From: Bacteroidia bacterium
GTDB lineage: Bacteria; Bacteroidota; Bacteroidia; AKYH767-A; OLB10
Reading direction: 5' to 3'
Assembly (NCBI GenBank): GCA_016788065.1
Contig: JAEUTI010000092.1
Span: 1 to 64,000, forward strand
DNA length: 64,000 bases
Part shown: positions 9,240 through 17,682 of the stretch, piece after piece
Layout: each line of letters begins with the position of its first letter
Position numbering within the stretch: the first letter of the stretch is position 1
The notes under the pieces: model-generated
Seen by the model: the letters and a program-made list of their open reading frames with translations, nothing else
Databases searched by the model: none
What the model was told of the DNA's origin: nothing
Translations under genes and position numbers: made by a program

Positions 9240-10652
9240 ATGGAATTCTTCTCAATAGTCGACTTTTTATACGGGCCAATTGCACTTTTTCTGATTATAA
9301 TTTCGGCCAGAATCCGGAAGTACAAAAAAATTAAGACCAATTCAGAATACAAGTATTATACGAAAGGGTTGTATGTTAAACTAATCGGAGGATTATCTCT
9401 TTGTTTAATTTACACTGTTTACTATGGGGGGGGTGATACCGTAAATTATTTCCGTGACGCTGTTTGTATGGCCCGCTTACTGGTGACAGATCCAACCGGA
9501 TTTATAGTGGTCATGACAGAGGGGCTAAGTGTTGAAAATTATTTTTATTTTAATGAGGACACCGGTTACCCTATTTACTTCAGGGATGCACAAACCTTTT
9601 TCGTTGTTCGGATAGCTTCCTTTTTTGTTATTCTGGGAGCCGGAAGTTTTATTGTATCCACCATGTTGTTTGCCTATGCATCCTATGCCGGAATCTGGAA
9701 GCTTTATCAGCTTTTTGTGATGGAATTTCCGGAATTGAAAAAGCAAATGGCAATTGCGATATTGTTTATTCCTTCGGTTTTTTTCTGGGGTTCCGGAATC
9801 ATGAAAGATACGATTACGCTCAGTGCTATCGGATATTATTCTTACAGTTTTTATATGCTGTTCATCAAGCGGCAAAATATTTTATCGAGCTCTATTACGA
9901 TATTTATTTCCGCCTATTTAATTCTGATGATCAAACCTTACATCATTTTTGCTCTTTTACCCGGATCGTTAATTTGGTTTGTAAACCGGCAATTGGGAAC
10001 AATCAGTAACAGCGTTATTAAATTTTTGATGGGCCCTTTTATGTTTTCCATAGCAATTGCAGGAGGATACCTGTTGCTCATAAATATGGGTGATTTATTA
10101 GGGTTGTATTCTGTAGATAAGGTATTGGAAAGAGCTGTAATTACCTATAAAGATTTAAAGTCAGATTACTACGGAGGTAATACATTCGATATTGGGGAGT
10201 TCGAAGCTAATGTGCCCAGCATGCTTGCCAAAGCACCTGCTGCCATTAACGTGGCACTTTTTCGCCCATACATTTGGGAAGCCAATAACATTGTAATGAT
10301 TCTATCAGGATTAGAGGGATTAATTTTGTTGTTTTTAGCAATCAGAATGGTAGTCAAATTACGGGTGATAGGCATTTTTCCAATGTTGGTAAAAAATCAC
10401 CTGCTTACATTTTCCTTAATTTTCAGTTTATTCTTCGCATTTTCAGTTGGAATATCAACATCTAATTTCGGTAGTCTGGTACGATATAGAATTCCGGCAT
10501 TACCATTCTTTGTTGCATGTTTGTTTATCATGCAATATTATTTTGATTTACGAAACAGAGAGGAAAAACCTGTTGAAGATGAAGAGCAGGGACAATTACC
10601 GGAGGAACCTGATTCAGATCAATCTGATGATAAACCTGTTGGAAATATTTAA
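9240..10652 (+). CDS. Polytopic membrane protein, candidate polysaccharide polymerase (Wzy/EpsG-like)
   Basis: 470 aa with about ten hydrophobic segments spread over residues 5-440 and an acidic hydrophilic tail of about 30 residues. The loop after the second segment holds YYGGGDTVNYFRD, recalling the Asp/Asn-Tyr signature near the start of EpsG-like polymerases. A PSVFFWGSGIMKDT block follows in the middle, and a large soluble loop lies around residues 290-340. Location beside sugar-transfer genes supports a role in making or exporting a polysaccharide, but the family is not firmly recognised. An 8-G run falls at about codons 63-65. Its stop codon directly abuts that of asnB on the other strand. 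A Wzy-type polymerase would be unusual beside an ABC-type exporter, so it may serve a different glycan. Confidence 0.5.
   Translation: MEFFSIVDFLYGPIALFLIIISARIRKYKKIKTNSEYKYYTKGLYVKLIGGLSLCLIYTVYYGGGDTVNYFRDAVCMARLLVTDPTGFIVVMTEGLSVENYFYFNEDTGYPIYFRDAQTFFVVRIASFFVILGAGSFIVSTMLFAYASYAGIWKLYQLFVMEFPELKKQMAIAILFIPSVFFWGSGIMKDTITLSAIGYYSYSFYMLFIKRQNILSSSITIFISAYLILMIKPYIIFALLPGSLIWFVNRQLGTISNSVIKFLMGPFMFSIAIAGGYLLLINMGDLLGLYSVDKVLERAVITYKDLKSDYYGGNTFDIGEFEANVPSMLAKAPAAINVALFRPYIWEANNIVMILSGLEGLILLFLAIRMVVKLRVIGIFPMLVKNHLLTFSLIFSLFFAFSVGISTSNFGSLVRYRIPALPFFVACLFIMQYYFDLRNREEKPVEDEEQGQLPEEPDSDQSDDKPVGNI
9426..9433 (+). repeat. Eight-G homopolymer inside a surface-glycan gene
   Basis: GGGGGGGG encodes the Gly residues of YYGGGD near codon 64 of the polymerase-like gene. 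This is a long G run for an AT-rich sequence, and a one-base slip would truncate the protein early. Confidence 0.9.
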
Positions 10653-12572
10653 TTATTTGTCATTGCCTACAAACCACATCTGAAGCATAATCAGGAGCCA
10701 GATTCGGTTGTACAGAAAATCAGCACCACCAAAAAAGTCCTTCTTTAGTTTAGCTACTTCTTCATATTTAACTGCACCATATTTTTTTATTATATCTTCA
10801 TTTAAGTAATCATCAATGAGATACTTTAAAGAAGTGTGCAACCATTTGTTGAGTGGTATTGCAAATCCTTGTTTGGGTCGGTCGAATAACTGCTTTGGAA
10901 CATATTGATAAAGCACTTGCTTTAGAATATATTTAAAAATGCCGTGTTTGTATTTTAAATCAGGTGAAAGGTTCAACGCAAATTCCACCATCCTGTGATC
11001 CAGGTAAGGGACACGTGTTTCAATGGAGTATCTCATACTGGCACGGTCTACCTTAGTAAGCAAATCACCCTGCAGGTAATTTTCCAGATCATACAATGCC
11101 TGTTGCTCCATTGCAGAAAGTTTTCGTTCTGTAACTGCTATGTTTCCGGAATTGTTACGTTCATCCAAAACGCGCAGGACGGAATTAAACATTTCCTTCG
11201 AATCTTTTGAACTTTCACGAAGATATTCCGGTGATAAAAGATTGTCTACTTCATGTTCAGCAAATAAATATTGCTCCTGGGAAAAGATATGACTCATTTT
11301 ATTGGTGCCATCCTGATAATTAATCAGTCTGCCGATTCGCTGATAACGCGATGACATATTGTTAAAAATTCCAGCTGCAGGTTTTCGGATAGCGTTTACA
11401 AAAGGATTATTTAAAGTTCTTGCCCATTTATATGCTCCATATCCAAAAAATAATTCATCTCCACCTTCGCCGGAAAGAGTCACCGTTACATACTGTTTTG
11501 CCAGCTTCGATACCAGCATGGTTGGGATTGCTGATGAATCTGCGAAAGGTTCATCATATGTTTCCGTAATGCTGTTTATGAGATTTAATGCATCTTTATA
11601 TGAAACTATAAATTCATGATGCGATGTACCTAAATATTTTGCAACCGCTTTGGCATACTCTGATTCATTGTGACTGTTTTCTTCAAATCCAATGGAGAAG
11701 GTATTTACTTTAACACTGGAAAGCATAACCGCCTGAGCAGTTACCAGACTCGAATCAATTCCTCCACTTAAAAATACACCAAAAGGAACATCACTTTTCA
11801 ATTGATATTGTACGGAACTGATCAGCAAATCGCTGAGCTTTACCAGCGCCTGATCTTTTTCAGTAATAACATTGTTTGAAATTTTATTTTTCAGACTCCA
11901 GTATTTCTTAACCTCAATTCCGCTGCTGTTAATCTTTAACCAGCTTCCGCTTCGCAACTTAAAAACGTTTTTATAGATTGAATGAGGCGCCGGTATGTAA
12001 CCCATATGCAGAAATTTTCTGACAGCAGTCTCATTAATTTCAAACTTCAGTTTAGCAAGCTTTTTGATTGCCTTAAGTTCGGATGCAAAGGCAAAGTCAG
12101 TTCCATCCCAATAAAAATAAACAGGTTTAATTCCTAACCGATCGCGATATAAGTAAAGATCTTTCTTTTCCTTATCGTAAATAGCGAAAGCAAACATGCC
12201 ATTTAATTCCTGAACAAAATCAGTTCCATACTGGATAAATGCTTCCAGAATAACCTCTGTATCGCTTGAGGATTTAAATTTAAGACCTGAATCGTTGGGC
12301 CCCGATTTGTTTAGTTTTGCCCCGATTTCCTGAAAATTATAAACTTCACCATTATAAACGATCACATACCTGTCGTTAGCCGAATACATTGGCTGAGATG
12401 CACGGTCAGATAGGTCGATAATACTCAGGCGGCGATGCCCAAGTCCACATATTCCATCAAAAAACTGTCCTTCTGAATCAGGTCCGCGGTGACGGATGCT
12501 GTCAGTCATAACCTGAACATCATCTTTCGAAAAACTGTTCTTCAGGGAGTAAAAACCGGCAATTCCACACAT
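10653..12572 (-). CDS. asnB: Asparagine synthase, glutamine-hydrolysing (AsnB family)
   Basis: 639 aa. Begins MCGIAGF, so Cys2 is the N-terminal nucleophile of the class II glutaminase domain (about 1-210), which also has the RHRGPD and YNGEVYN motifs. The synthetase domain (about 230-600) has the PP-loop ATP site FLSGGIDSS and a SGEGGDELF motif. The standard reaction converts Asp, Gln and ATP to Asn, Glu, AMP and PPi. Copies inside polysaccharide loci often instead amidate sugar carboxyl groups or have unknown acceptors, and the position here leaves both options open. A -7 box lies 20 bp upstream. It is convergent with the polymerase-like gene with no base between the two stop codons. Confidence 0.9.
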   Translation of the reverse strand: MCGIAGFYSLKNSFSKDDVQVMTDSIRHRGPDSEGQFFDGICGLGHRRLSIIDLSDRASQPMYSANDRYVIVYNGEVYNFQEIGAKLNKSGPNDSGLKFKSSSDTEVILEAFIQYGTDFVQELNGMFAFAIYDKEKKDLYLYRDRLGIKPVYFYWDGTDFAFASELKAIKKLAKLKFEINETAVRKFLHMGYIPAPHSIYKNVFKLRSGSWLKINSSGIEVKKYWSLKNKISNNVITEKDQALVKLSDLLISSVQYQLKSDVPFGVFLSGGIDSSLVTAQAVMLSSVKVNTFSIGFEENSHNESEYAKAVAKYLGTSHHEFIVSYKDALNLINSITETYDEPFADSSAIPTMLVSKLAKQYVTVTLSGEGGDELFFGYGAYKWARTLNNPFVNAIRKPAAGIFNNMSSRYQRIGRLINYQDGTNKMSHIFSQEQYLFAEHEVDNLLSPEYLRESSKDSKEMFNSVLRVLDERNNSGNIAVTERKLSAMEQQALYDLENYLQGDLLTKVDRASMRYSIETRVPYLDHRMVEFALNLSPDLKYKHGIFKYILKQVLYQYVPKQLFDRPKQGFAIPLNKWLHTSLKYLIDDYLNEDIIKKYGAVKYEEVAKLKKDFFGGADFLYNRIWLLIMLQMWFVGNDK

Positions 12573-12591
12573 ATGCGATTCAAATAATTTT

Positions 12592-12599
12592 CAAAAGTA
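12592..12599 (-). promoter_or_regulatory. -7 promoter box (TACTTTTG) for asnB
   Basis: TAnnTTTG match on the minus strand, 20 bp before the asnB ATG, in the 45-bp gap after the methyltransferase gene. It suggests asnB can be transcribed independently of the upstream gene. Confidence 0.5.
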
Positions 12600-12617
12600 G
12601 CAAGAAATCCGGAAGCT

Positions 12618-13607
12618 TTAAACTTTTTGCAACCAAATACTACCACAATCTTTATCATCAATTAAGCAGGCAGGCATATTGTCGCTTAACCAATTGCGAT
12701 ATTCAACATGAAGAAATGAATTGAAATTGATGATCTGGTATGATTGATTGCCGGTTAAATAAGCCCGCAATAAATAATTCTCATTCCAGAACCATTTTCT
12801 GTTTAATACCCAATGTTCAGGAAGCTCAAATGGATAGTAAATATCATGAAAATGAATGATTACACCAGGCTTAAGTAAGGGTAATACTTCGAAAAGCAGG
12901 TGATTTAAATCACTACCGGTTTTCGATACATGGGATGAATCTATAAATAATATGTCATTTGCTTCCAGAGTCTTGAAGAGGTCTAAGTTTACATCCTGAA
13001 TAATATTAGCCAGAATCCGGTGCTGCTTTTTGTCATTTTCATTTAATAATCCCAATAGCCGTTCCGGGTACGGATCAATGAATGTCATGGCACATTCCTT
13101 ATTCATAAACAAATCATTTACATCCAGCATCACTGCCGATGAGTATCCGGATCCCACCTCTATAATTCTTTTCGGTTTGAAATGGCGCAACATACCATAT
13201 AGCATGACCACATCTGAATATCGATACCAGGCACCTTTTACCTGATAACGGGTTTCCGTTTTTGTGGCATTCTCAAAATCGTATGGTATGTCCTTGTAGA
13301 ATTCTTTAAATGCATTAAGCAATTGAAATTGAGCATCTTTACGAAGATAAATGCCTTTTAGATCAATGTCCGACTTCTTAAAAATTACAGATTTTCTTTT
13401 ATGAATATCCTCCAAATCGGGAATTGGGCTATAATAGTGACCGGGTTGATATCCACAACTCTCTAAAAGACGTATCTTGTTCCCGAAATAAGGTAGTTTC
13501 AAGATTAGCGAATGTAGCAAGCTTCCTTTACTCATAATGCTGATAGTCAATAAATTAAGATTAAAAACAGGTTCTTTGGTGTGACCAAAGTACATATTTT
13601 TAGTCAA
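12618..13607 (-). CDS. Class I SAM-dependent methyltransferase in the polysaccharide locus
   Basis: 329 aa from the first ATG. An ATG at 13535 (MSKGSLLHSL) gives 305 aa and begins nearer the conserved part. The Rossmann-fold SAM site is IIEVGSGYSSAVML, followed by an acidic residue in MTFIDPYPERL. A later IDSSHV and HFHDIYYPFELP pattern is typical of the Methyltransf_24-like group found in glycan clusters. The probable job is methylation of a sugar or of the growing chain, in the cytoplasm. It is divergent from the ABC exporter genes that start at 13664, so the two transcription units share an intergenic promoter region. The acceptor is unknown. Confidence 0.75.
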   Translation of the reverse strand: MTKNMYFGHTKEPVFNLNLLTISIMSKGSLLHSLILKLPYFGNKIRLLESCGYQPGHYYSPIPDLEDIHKRKSVIFKKSDIDLKGIYLRKDAQFQLLNAFKEFYKDIPYDFENATKTETRYQVKGAWYRYSDVVMLYGMLRHFKPKRIIEVGSGYSSAVMLDVNDLFMNKECAMTFIDPYPERLLGLLNENDKKQHRILANIIQDVNLDLFKTLEANDILFIDSSHVSKTGSDLNHLLFEVLPLLKPGVIIHFHDIYYPFELPEHWVLNRKWFWNENYLLRAYLTGNQSYQIINFNSFLHVEYRNWLSDNMPACLIDDKDCGSIWLQKV

Positions 13608-13623
13608 TACAGATATTTAAAAT

Positions 13624-13631
13624 TAAATTTG
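13624..13631 (+). promoter_or_regulatory. -7 promoter box (TAAATTTG) for the ABC exporter operon
   Basis: TAnnTTTG match 32 bp before the permease ATG, in the divergent gap with the methyltransferase gene. It probably drives the run of genes from 13664 to 19870. Confidence 0.5.
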
Positions 13632-13663
13632 CCTCCGTTTCTATTTGAAACTAACAAAAAATT

Positions 13664-14485
13664 ATGGTTGAATACGAAATAAAACCGGTAGCAAAGCTCG
13701 GTTTTGGTGTCGACGAATTATGGAGATACCGGGAGTTATTTTATTTTTATACCTGGCGTGATATTAAAGTCAGGTACAAGCAAACTTTTTTTGGATTTGC
13801 ATGGGCAGTCATGCAACCAATTCTTATGATGGTTTTATTCACTTTTTTCTTTGGGAAAAAATTGGGTGTACCATCTGATTCTATTCCATATCCCATTTTT
13901 GTTTTTACAGGATTATTAATGTGGAATATATTTTCTTCAGGATTAACATCTGCCAGCAATAGTATCATCAATAATGCCCATATCATCAAAAAAATATATT
14001 TCCCACGGCTGATTATCCCATTGTCGTCGGTGATGGTAACGCTATTTGATTTTCTGATGGCATTATCCATTTACCTCGTGCTTTTATTTTACTACGGAAT
14101 TAATGTAAATGTTTTCGAGGTTACCGGAGCACTTATTCTGGCACTTCTTATAACCGCATTAACTACGTTTGGATTAGGCACATTTCTGGCCGCTTTGAAT
14201 ATCAAATACAGGGATTTTAAATATGTTATTCCATATACAATTCAGGTGTTGCTATTTGTTTCACCTGTTATCTATCCGGTATCAATTGTAACTTCGGCAT
14301 GGGCAAAATATTTACTGGCTATTAATCCTTTATCAGGTGCAATAACTTTGCTCCGAAGTGCAATTTCAGATGTACCACCTGACTGGAATATGGTGTTGAT
14401 TTCTGCCTGTTGCGCTTTAGTCTATTTTATTGGTGGAGTGTTGTATTTTAAAAGTTCTGAAACGTATTTTGCTGATATTGTATAA
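13664..14485 (+). CDS. wzm: ABC-2 type polysaccharide export permease (Wzm-like)
   Basis: 273 aa, six predicted membrane segments. The N-terminus has the amphipathic YFYTWRDIKVRYKQTFFGFAWAVMQP motif typical of the ABC2_membrane (Wzm/TagG/KpsM) family. Together with the ATPase encoded next it would move a lipid-linked polysaccharide from the cytoplasmic to the periplasmic face of the inner membrane. Length and hydropathy match the family. A 77-bp gap with no obvious terminator separates it from the ATPase gene, so they are probably co-transcribed. Confidence 0.92.
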   Translation: MVEYEIKPVAKLGFGVDELWRYRELFYFYTWRDIKVRYKQTFFGFAWAVMQPILMMVLFTFFFGKKLGVPSDSIPYPIFVFTGLLMWNIFSSGLTSASNSIINNAHIIKKIYFPRLIIPLSSVMVTLFDFLMALSIYLVLLFYYGINVNVFEVTGALILALLITALTTFGLGTFLAALNIKYRDFKYVIPYTIQVLLFVSPVIYPVSIVTSAWAKYLLAINPLSGAITLLRSAISDVPPDWNMVLISACCALVYFIGGVLYFKSSETYFADIV

Positions 14486-14562
14486 AATTAATTCTTAATC
14501 TGAATTATCTTGTAATTCTCCAATCTAACCACCTCAATTGCACAGGCAGACTACTTCAAAAA

Positions 14563-15798
14563 ATGTCAAGTATTTTAGAAATAAATAATATCTCCAAAAT
14601 GTTCAAAATCCACCATAATGCCGGTGGGTATCTCAGTTTGCGTGAAAGATTGTCGGGCTTATATAAGTTAGGCAAAAATAACGATGAGGATTTTTGGGCA
14701 GTGAAAGACGTAACTTTTTCGGTCAATCCCGGAGAATCTAAAGCAGTGATTGGACGAAACGGATCCGGAAAATCAACTTTACTTAAAATCTTATCAAAAA
14801 TCACTCCACCAACCAAAGGTAAAATTATTACCAGAGGGCGAATGGCCAGTTTGCTGGAGGTAGGAACAGGTTTTCATCCGGAGCTTACCGGAAGAGAGAA
14901 TATCTTTTTTAACGGTTCTCTGCTTGGGATGAAGAAAAAAGAAATTGAAAATAAGTTTGATGAAATTGTAGATTTTTCCGGAGTGGAAAAATTTCTGGAT
15001 ACTCCGTTGAAACATTATTCCAGTGGTATGCAATTGCGTCTTGCTTTTTCTGTTGCTGCATTTCTTGATTCTGAAATTCTGGTTATTGATGAAGTTCTTG
15101 CAGTAGGAGATATGGACTTCCAGAAAAAATGTCTGGATAAAATTGAAACTGTTACCAAAAGCGGAAGAACAATTTTGTTTGTAAGCCACAACATGGCTGC
15201 TATCAGAGCACTTTGTTCTTCGGTATTAGTGCTCGATAAAGGTCAGGTTCGATATCATGGCGATGTTGCTCACGGTATTGATCATTATATGAGTATTTCA
15301 AGTTCATTTGAAGAACAACCCGGCGTTTTCAATCTGGAACAACATCCTTCCAAGAAAATTAAGCAATCAGGTTTAGTTGAAGCTCGTCTTATTCGTGATG
15401 GAAAACCAAACTATCTCTTTTTTCCAGGTGGTCCTTTCAAAGGTGAATTTGATTTTGCAGGAATGGCTCCCGATGCTGAAGTAGGATTCAGAATGGTCAT
15501 TAAAGACAGTTACTTCCAGTCTATGGTTAATATCACAAATCATGATCTGGGCCTCAGATTGCAGGCAAATAAAAGTGGTGCAGGAACTGTAGTATTCGAA
15601 ATGGATGTTCTCCCTGTTTATGGTGATGGGACCTACTACATCGACCTGCAGTTTGGTGATGAAGCAAAGTATAAAGACACTATTGAAAATGCATTAAGCT
15701 TCAAACTTGAACCAAAAGATGTATTCGGAACCGGTAAATTTTTGAATCCTAAAATCAACACTGTTTTTCCGGGTAAAGTCACAATTAATGTTCAATAA
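14563..15798 (+). CDS. wzt: ABC transporter ATPase for polysaccharide export with C-terminal recognition domain (Wzt-like)
   Basis: 411 aa. The nucleotide-binding domain (about 1-250) has Walker A GRNGSGKST (64-72), signature HYSSGMQ (151-157), Walker B EILVIDE (171-177) and the switch His in FVSHN (209). Residues about 265-411 form an extra beta-rich domain like Wzt_C, the carbohydrate-binding module that in E. coli O8/O9a-type systems recognises the modified non-reducing end of the finished chain. That extension separates it from TagH/KpsT types without such a domain, and suggests export of a fully polymerised, end-capped chain. The methyltransferases nearby are candidate capping enzymes. 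Confidence 0.92.
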   Translation: MSSILEINNISKMFKIHHNAGGYLSLRERLSGLYKLGKNNDEDFWAVKDVTFSVNPGESKAVIGRNGSGKSTLLKILSKITPPTKGKIITRGRMASLLEVGTGFHPELTGRENIFFNGSLLGMKKKEIENKFDEIVDFSGVEKFLDTPLKHYSSGMQLRLAFSVAAFLDSEILVIDEVLAVGDMDFQKKCLDKIETVTKSGRTILFVSHNMAAIRALCSSVLVLDKGQVRYHGDVAHGIDHYMSISSSFEEQPGVFNLEQHPSKKIKQSGLVEARLIRDGKPNYLFFPGGPFKGEFDFAGMAPDAEVGFRMVIKDSYFQSMVNITNHDLGLRLQANKSGAGTVVFEMDVLPVYGDGTYYIDLQFGDEAKYKDTIENALSFKLEPKDVFGTGKFLNPKINTVFPGKVTINVQ

Positions 15799-15817
15799 CC
15801 GGTAATCAAACAGACTT

Positions 15818-16531
15818 ATGTTTCTTAAAAAATTAGTCAAGAAATTAATTTATGGTCCGTTTGAACCCGGAATTCATTACTCTCAAAGTGGTGAAGATTT
15901 AAATGTTTTTGCAATAATCAATTCCATTATCCCGGCAACCAATGGCTTTTTTATTGATGTGGGTGCCTATCATCCCCAGTATGGTTCCAATACGAATTTG
16001 CTTCATAGAAATGGATGGAAAGGAATTAATATAGATCCTCGTCCGGGTTCTTCCGCATTATTTAAACAGTACCGACCCGGCGACATAAATCTGGAACTGG
16101 GAATTGGCAATAAGCCTGGGACACTTAAGTATTATATTTTGGCGGATGAACCCAAAATGAATACGTTTTCTAAAGAAACACTTATTGAAAACGGGTACTT
16201 TGAAAAAGTTACCAGTGTTGTTGAATTACCGGTAGTAACACTACAATCAGTAATAGACAAGCATTTACCCTCCGGAAAATCAATTGATTTTTTAAATATT
16301 GATGCTGAAGGATTTGAAATCGAAGTACTCAATTCCCTTAATTTTCACCTGAATCGTCCTAAGATAATTGCAATTGAACAAAACCATGTTTTCTCTCTTT
16401 CCGATGTGATTAAATCTGAAACATATAAATTTTTGCAGGAATTGGGCTATGAAGCGCTTGGAAAAAATATTATAGTAGGCAGTGTTTCAACAATTATTTA
16501 TGTCGATTTAAATCTCACAAACAGGTCATAA
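15818..16531 (+). CDS. FkbM-family methyltransferase
   Basis: 237 aa. It has the FkbM pattern: FFIDVGAYHPQYGSNT as SAM motif I, GINIDPRPG with the ribose-binding acidic residue, and IDFLNIDAEGFEIEVL as the later conserved block. It starts 19 bp after the wzt stop, so it is part of the exporter operon. FkbM enzymes O-methylate hydroxyl groups, and in glycan clusters they methylate sugars. Here it could add the terminal methyl group read by the Wzt C-terminal domain. That link is inferred from position only. Confidence 0.85.
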   Translation: MFLKKLVKKLIYGPFEPGIHYSQSGEDLNVFAIINSIIPATNGFFIDVGAYHPQYGSNTNLLHRNGWKGINIDPRPGSSALFKQYRPGDINLELGIGNKPGTLKYYILADEPKMNTFSKETLIENGYFEKVTSVVELPVVTLQSVIDKHLPSGKSIDFLNIDAEGFEIEVLNSLNFHLNRPKIIAIEQNHVFSLSDVIKSETYKFLQELGYEALGKNIIVGSVSTIIYVDLNLTNRS

Positions 16532-16545
16532 AAGTTGCAAACGGT

Positions 16546-17682
16546 ATGGGTACTGCTCACACATCAAATGAAGTAGTGGTTGTAACCTCCGACGAGCCGT
16601 GGGGACCTATCTGGCATACCCAGTTACATTATGCCTATCAATTGTCGAAAAGATATCAGGTTATTTATTTTGATCCACCTGAACCATGGACAATTCGAAA
16701 TTTGTTTTCATGGAAACAACCAGTGAATAAAGTAAGTGACACCCTAACCGTAATACGATACTTTAATTTTTTACCATCATTTTTAGGTAAAGTTGCCCTT
16801 AAGATTAATGACTTCGTAAACGAATCGCTTTGCAATAACCTGTTGAAGAAAAACGGTTATGGTGCAATTTCCGTTTTATGGCACTTTGATCCGTTCCGGT
16901 CATTCCATACTTTTCGAAAAAATAAAAAAATTAAACACATATACCATGTGGTCGATCCTATTGCAGGCAGCCATTTGGATGTGGAGCAGTCATTGGCAGC
17001 TGATCTGGTTATTATTACCAGTCCGAAGTTTATTGAACACTACCGTAAATTAAATAAAAATGTAGCTCAGATAGGGCAGGGAGCAGATACGCAGTTTTTT
17101 CAGGTGCAGGAATCAGAATCAGTGATTCAAAAACTGGTTACACACGATTCCATTTTGTTGCTTGGAACCATTTCCGATGAAATAGATTTAATATTTCTGC
17201 AGGCTTTGGCAAATAAGTTTCCTCACAAATTGGTACTCATTGGGCCTGATACTACCAGAGATGCACAGAAAAAAGAACAGTTTCAAAAATTGCTTTCAAT
17301 TGATGGAGTTACCTGGCTTGGACCGATGCCCCCGGTAGAATTCAGGAAACATCTGCAGGCATGCAAGATTGGGATCATTGCATACGACAATTCCCGGCAC
17401 GACCGAAATAACCTTCGTTCACCATTAAAAGTTATCAGCTATCTGGCAGCCGGCAAAAGTATTGTCTCCAATATCGATTGTGAAATAGCCTCCCTTCAAA
17501 ATAAAGCAATTTATAATGTCACTACTCAGGATGAATATTTTGAATTGATTCATAAAGGTTATTCCAATCAGCTGAACTTTGATAGACAAGCTGTAAATAC
17601 TTATTTGCAATCGATTGACTATAATGAATTGCTAAGAGTGATTTTTCAAAAAATAAACCAACCTCTGGCACCTTTGAAATGA
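16546..17682 (+). CDS. Glycosyltransferase, GT-B type
   Basis: 378 aa. The N-terminal half starts VVVVTSDEPWGPIWHTQLHYAYQLSKRY, a nucleotide-sugar glycosyltransferase opening seen in TuaH-like and related proteins. The C-terminal half has LLGTISDEIDLIFLQALANKFP, LVLIGP and VTWLGPMPPVEFRKHLQACKIGIIAY. It then has a SPLKVISYLAAGKSIVS donor-binding block, as in GT1/GT4-like enzymes. It acts in the cytoplasm on a lipid-linked acceptor. The stop overlaps the start of the next gene (ATGA), indicating translational coupling. Donor and acceptor sugars are not predictable. Confidence 0.75.
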   Translation: MGTAHTSNEVVVVTSDEPWGPIWHTQLHYAYQLSKRYQVIYFDPPEPWTIRNLFSWKQPVNKVSDTLTVIRYFNFLPSFLGKVALKINDFVNESLCNNLLKKNGYGAISVLWHFDPFRSFHTFRKNKKIKHIYHVVDPIAGSHLDVEQSLAADLVIITSPKFIEHYRKLNKNVAQIGQGADTQFFQVQESESVIQKLVTHDSILLLGTISDEIDLIFLQALANKFPHKLVLIGPDTTRDAQKKEQFQKLLSIDGVTWLGPMPPVEFRKHLQACKIGIIAYDNSRHDRNNLRSPLKVISYLAAGKSIVSNIDCEIASLQNKAIYNVTTQDEYFELIHKGYSNQLNFDRQAVNTYLQSIDYNELLRVIFQKINQPLAPLK

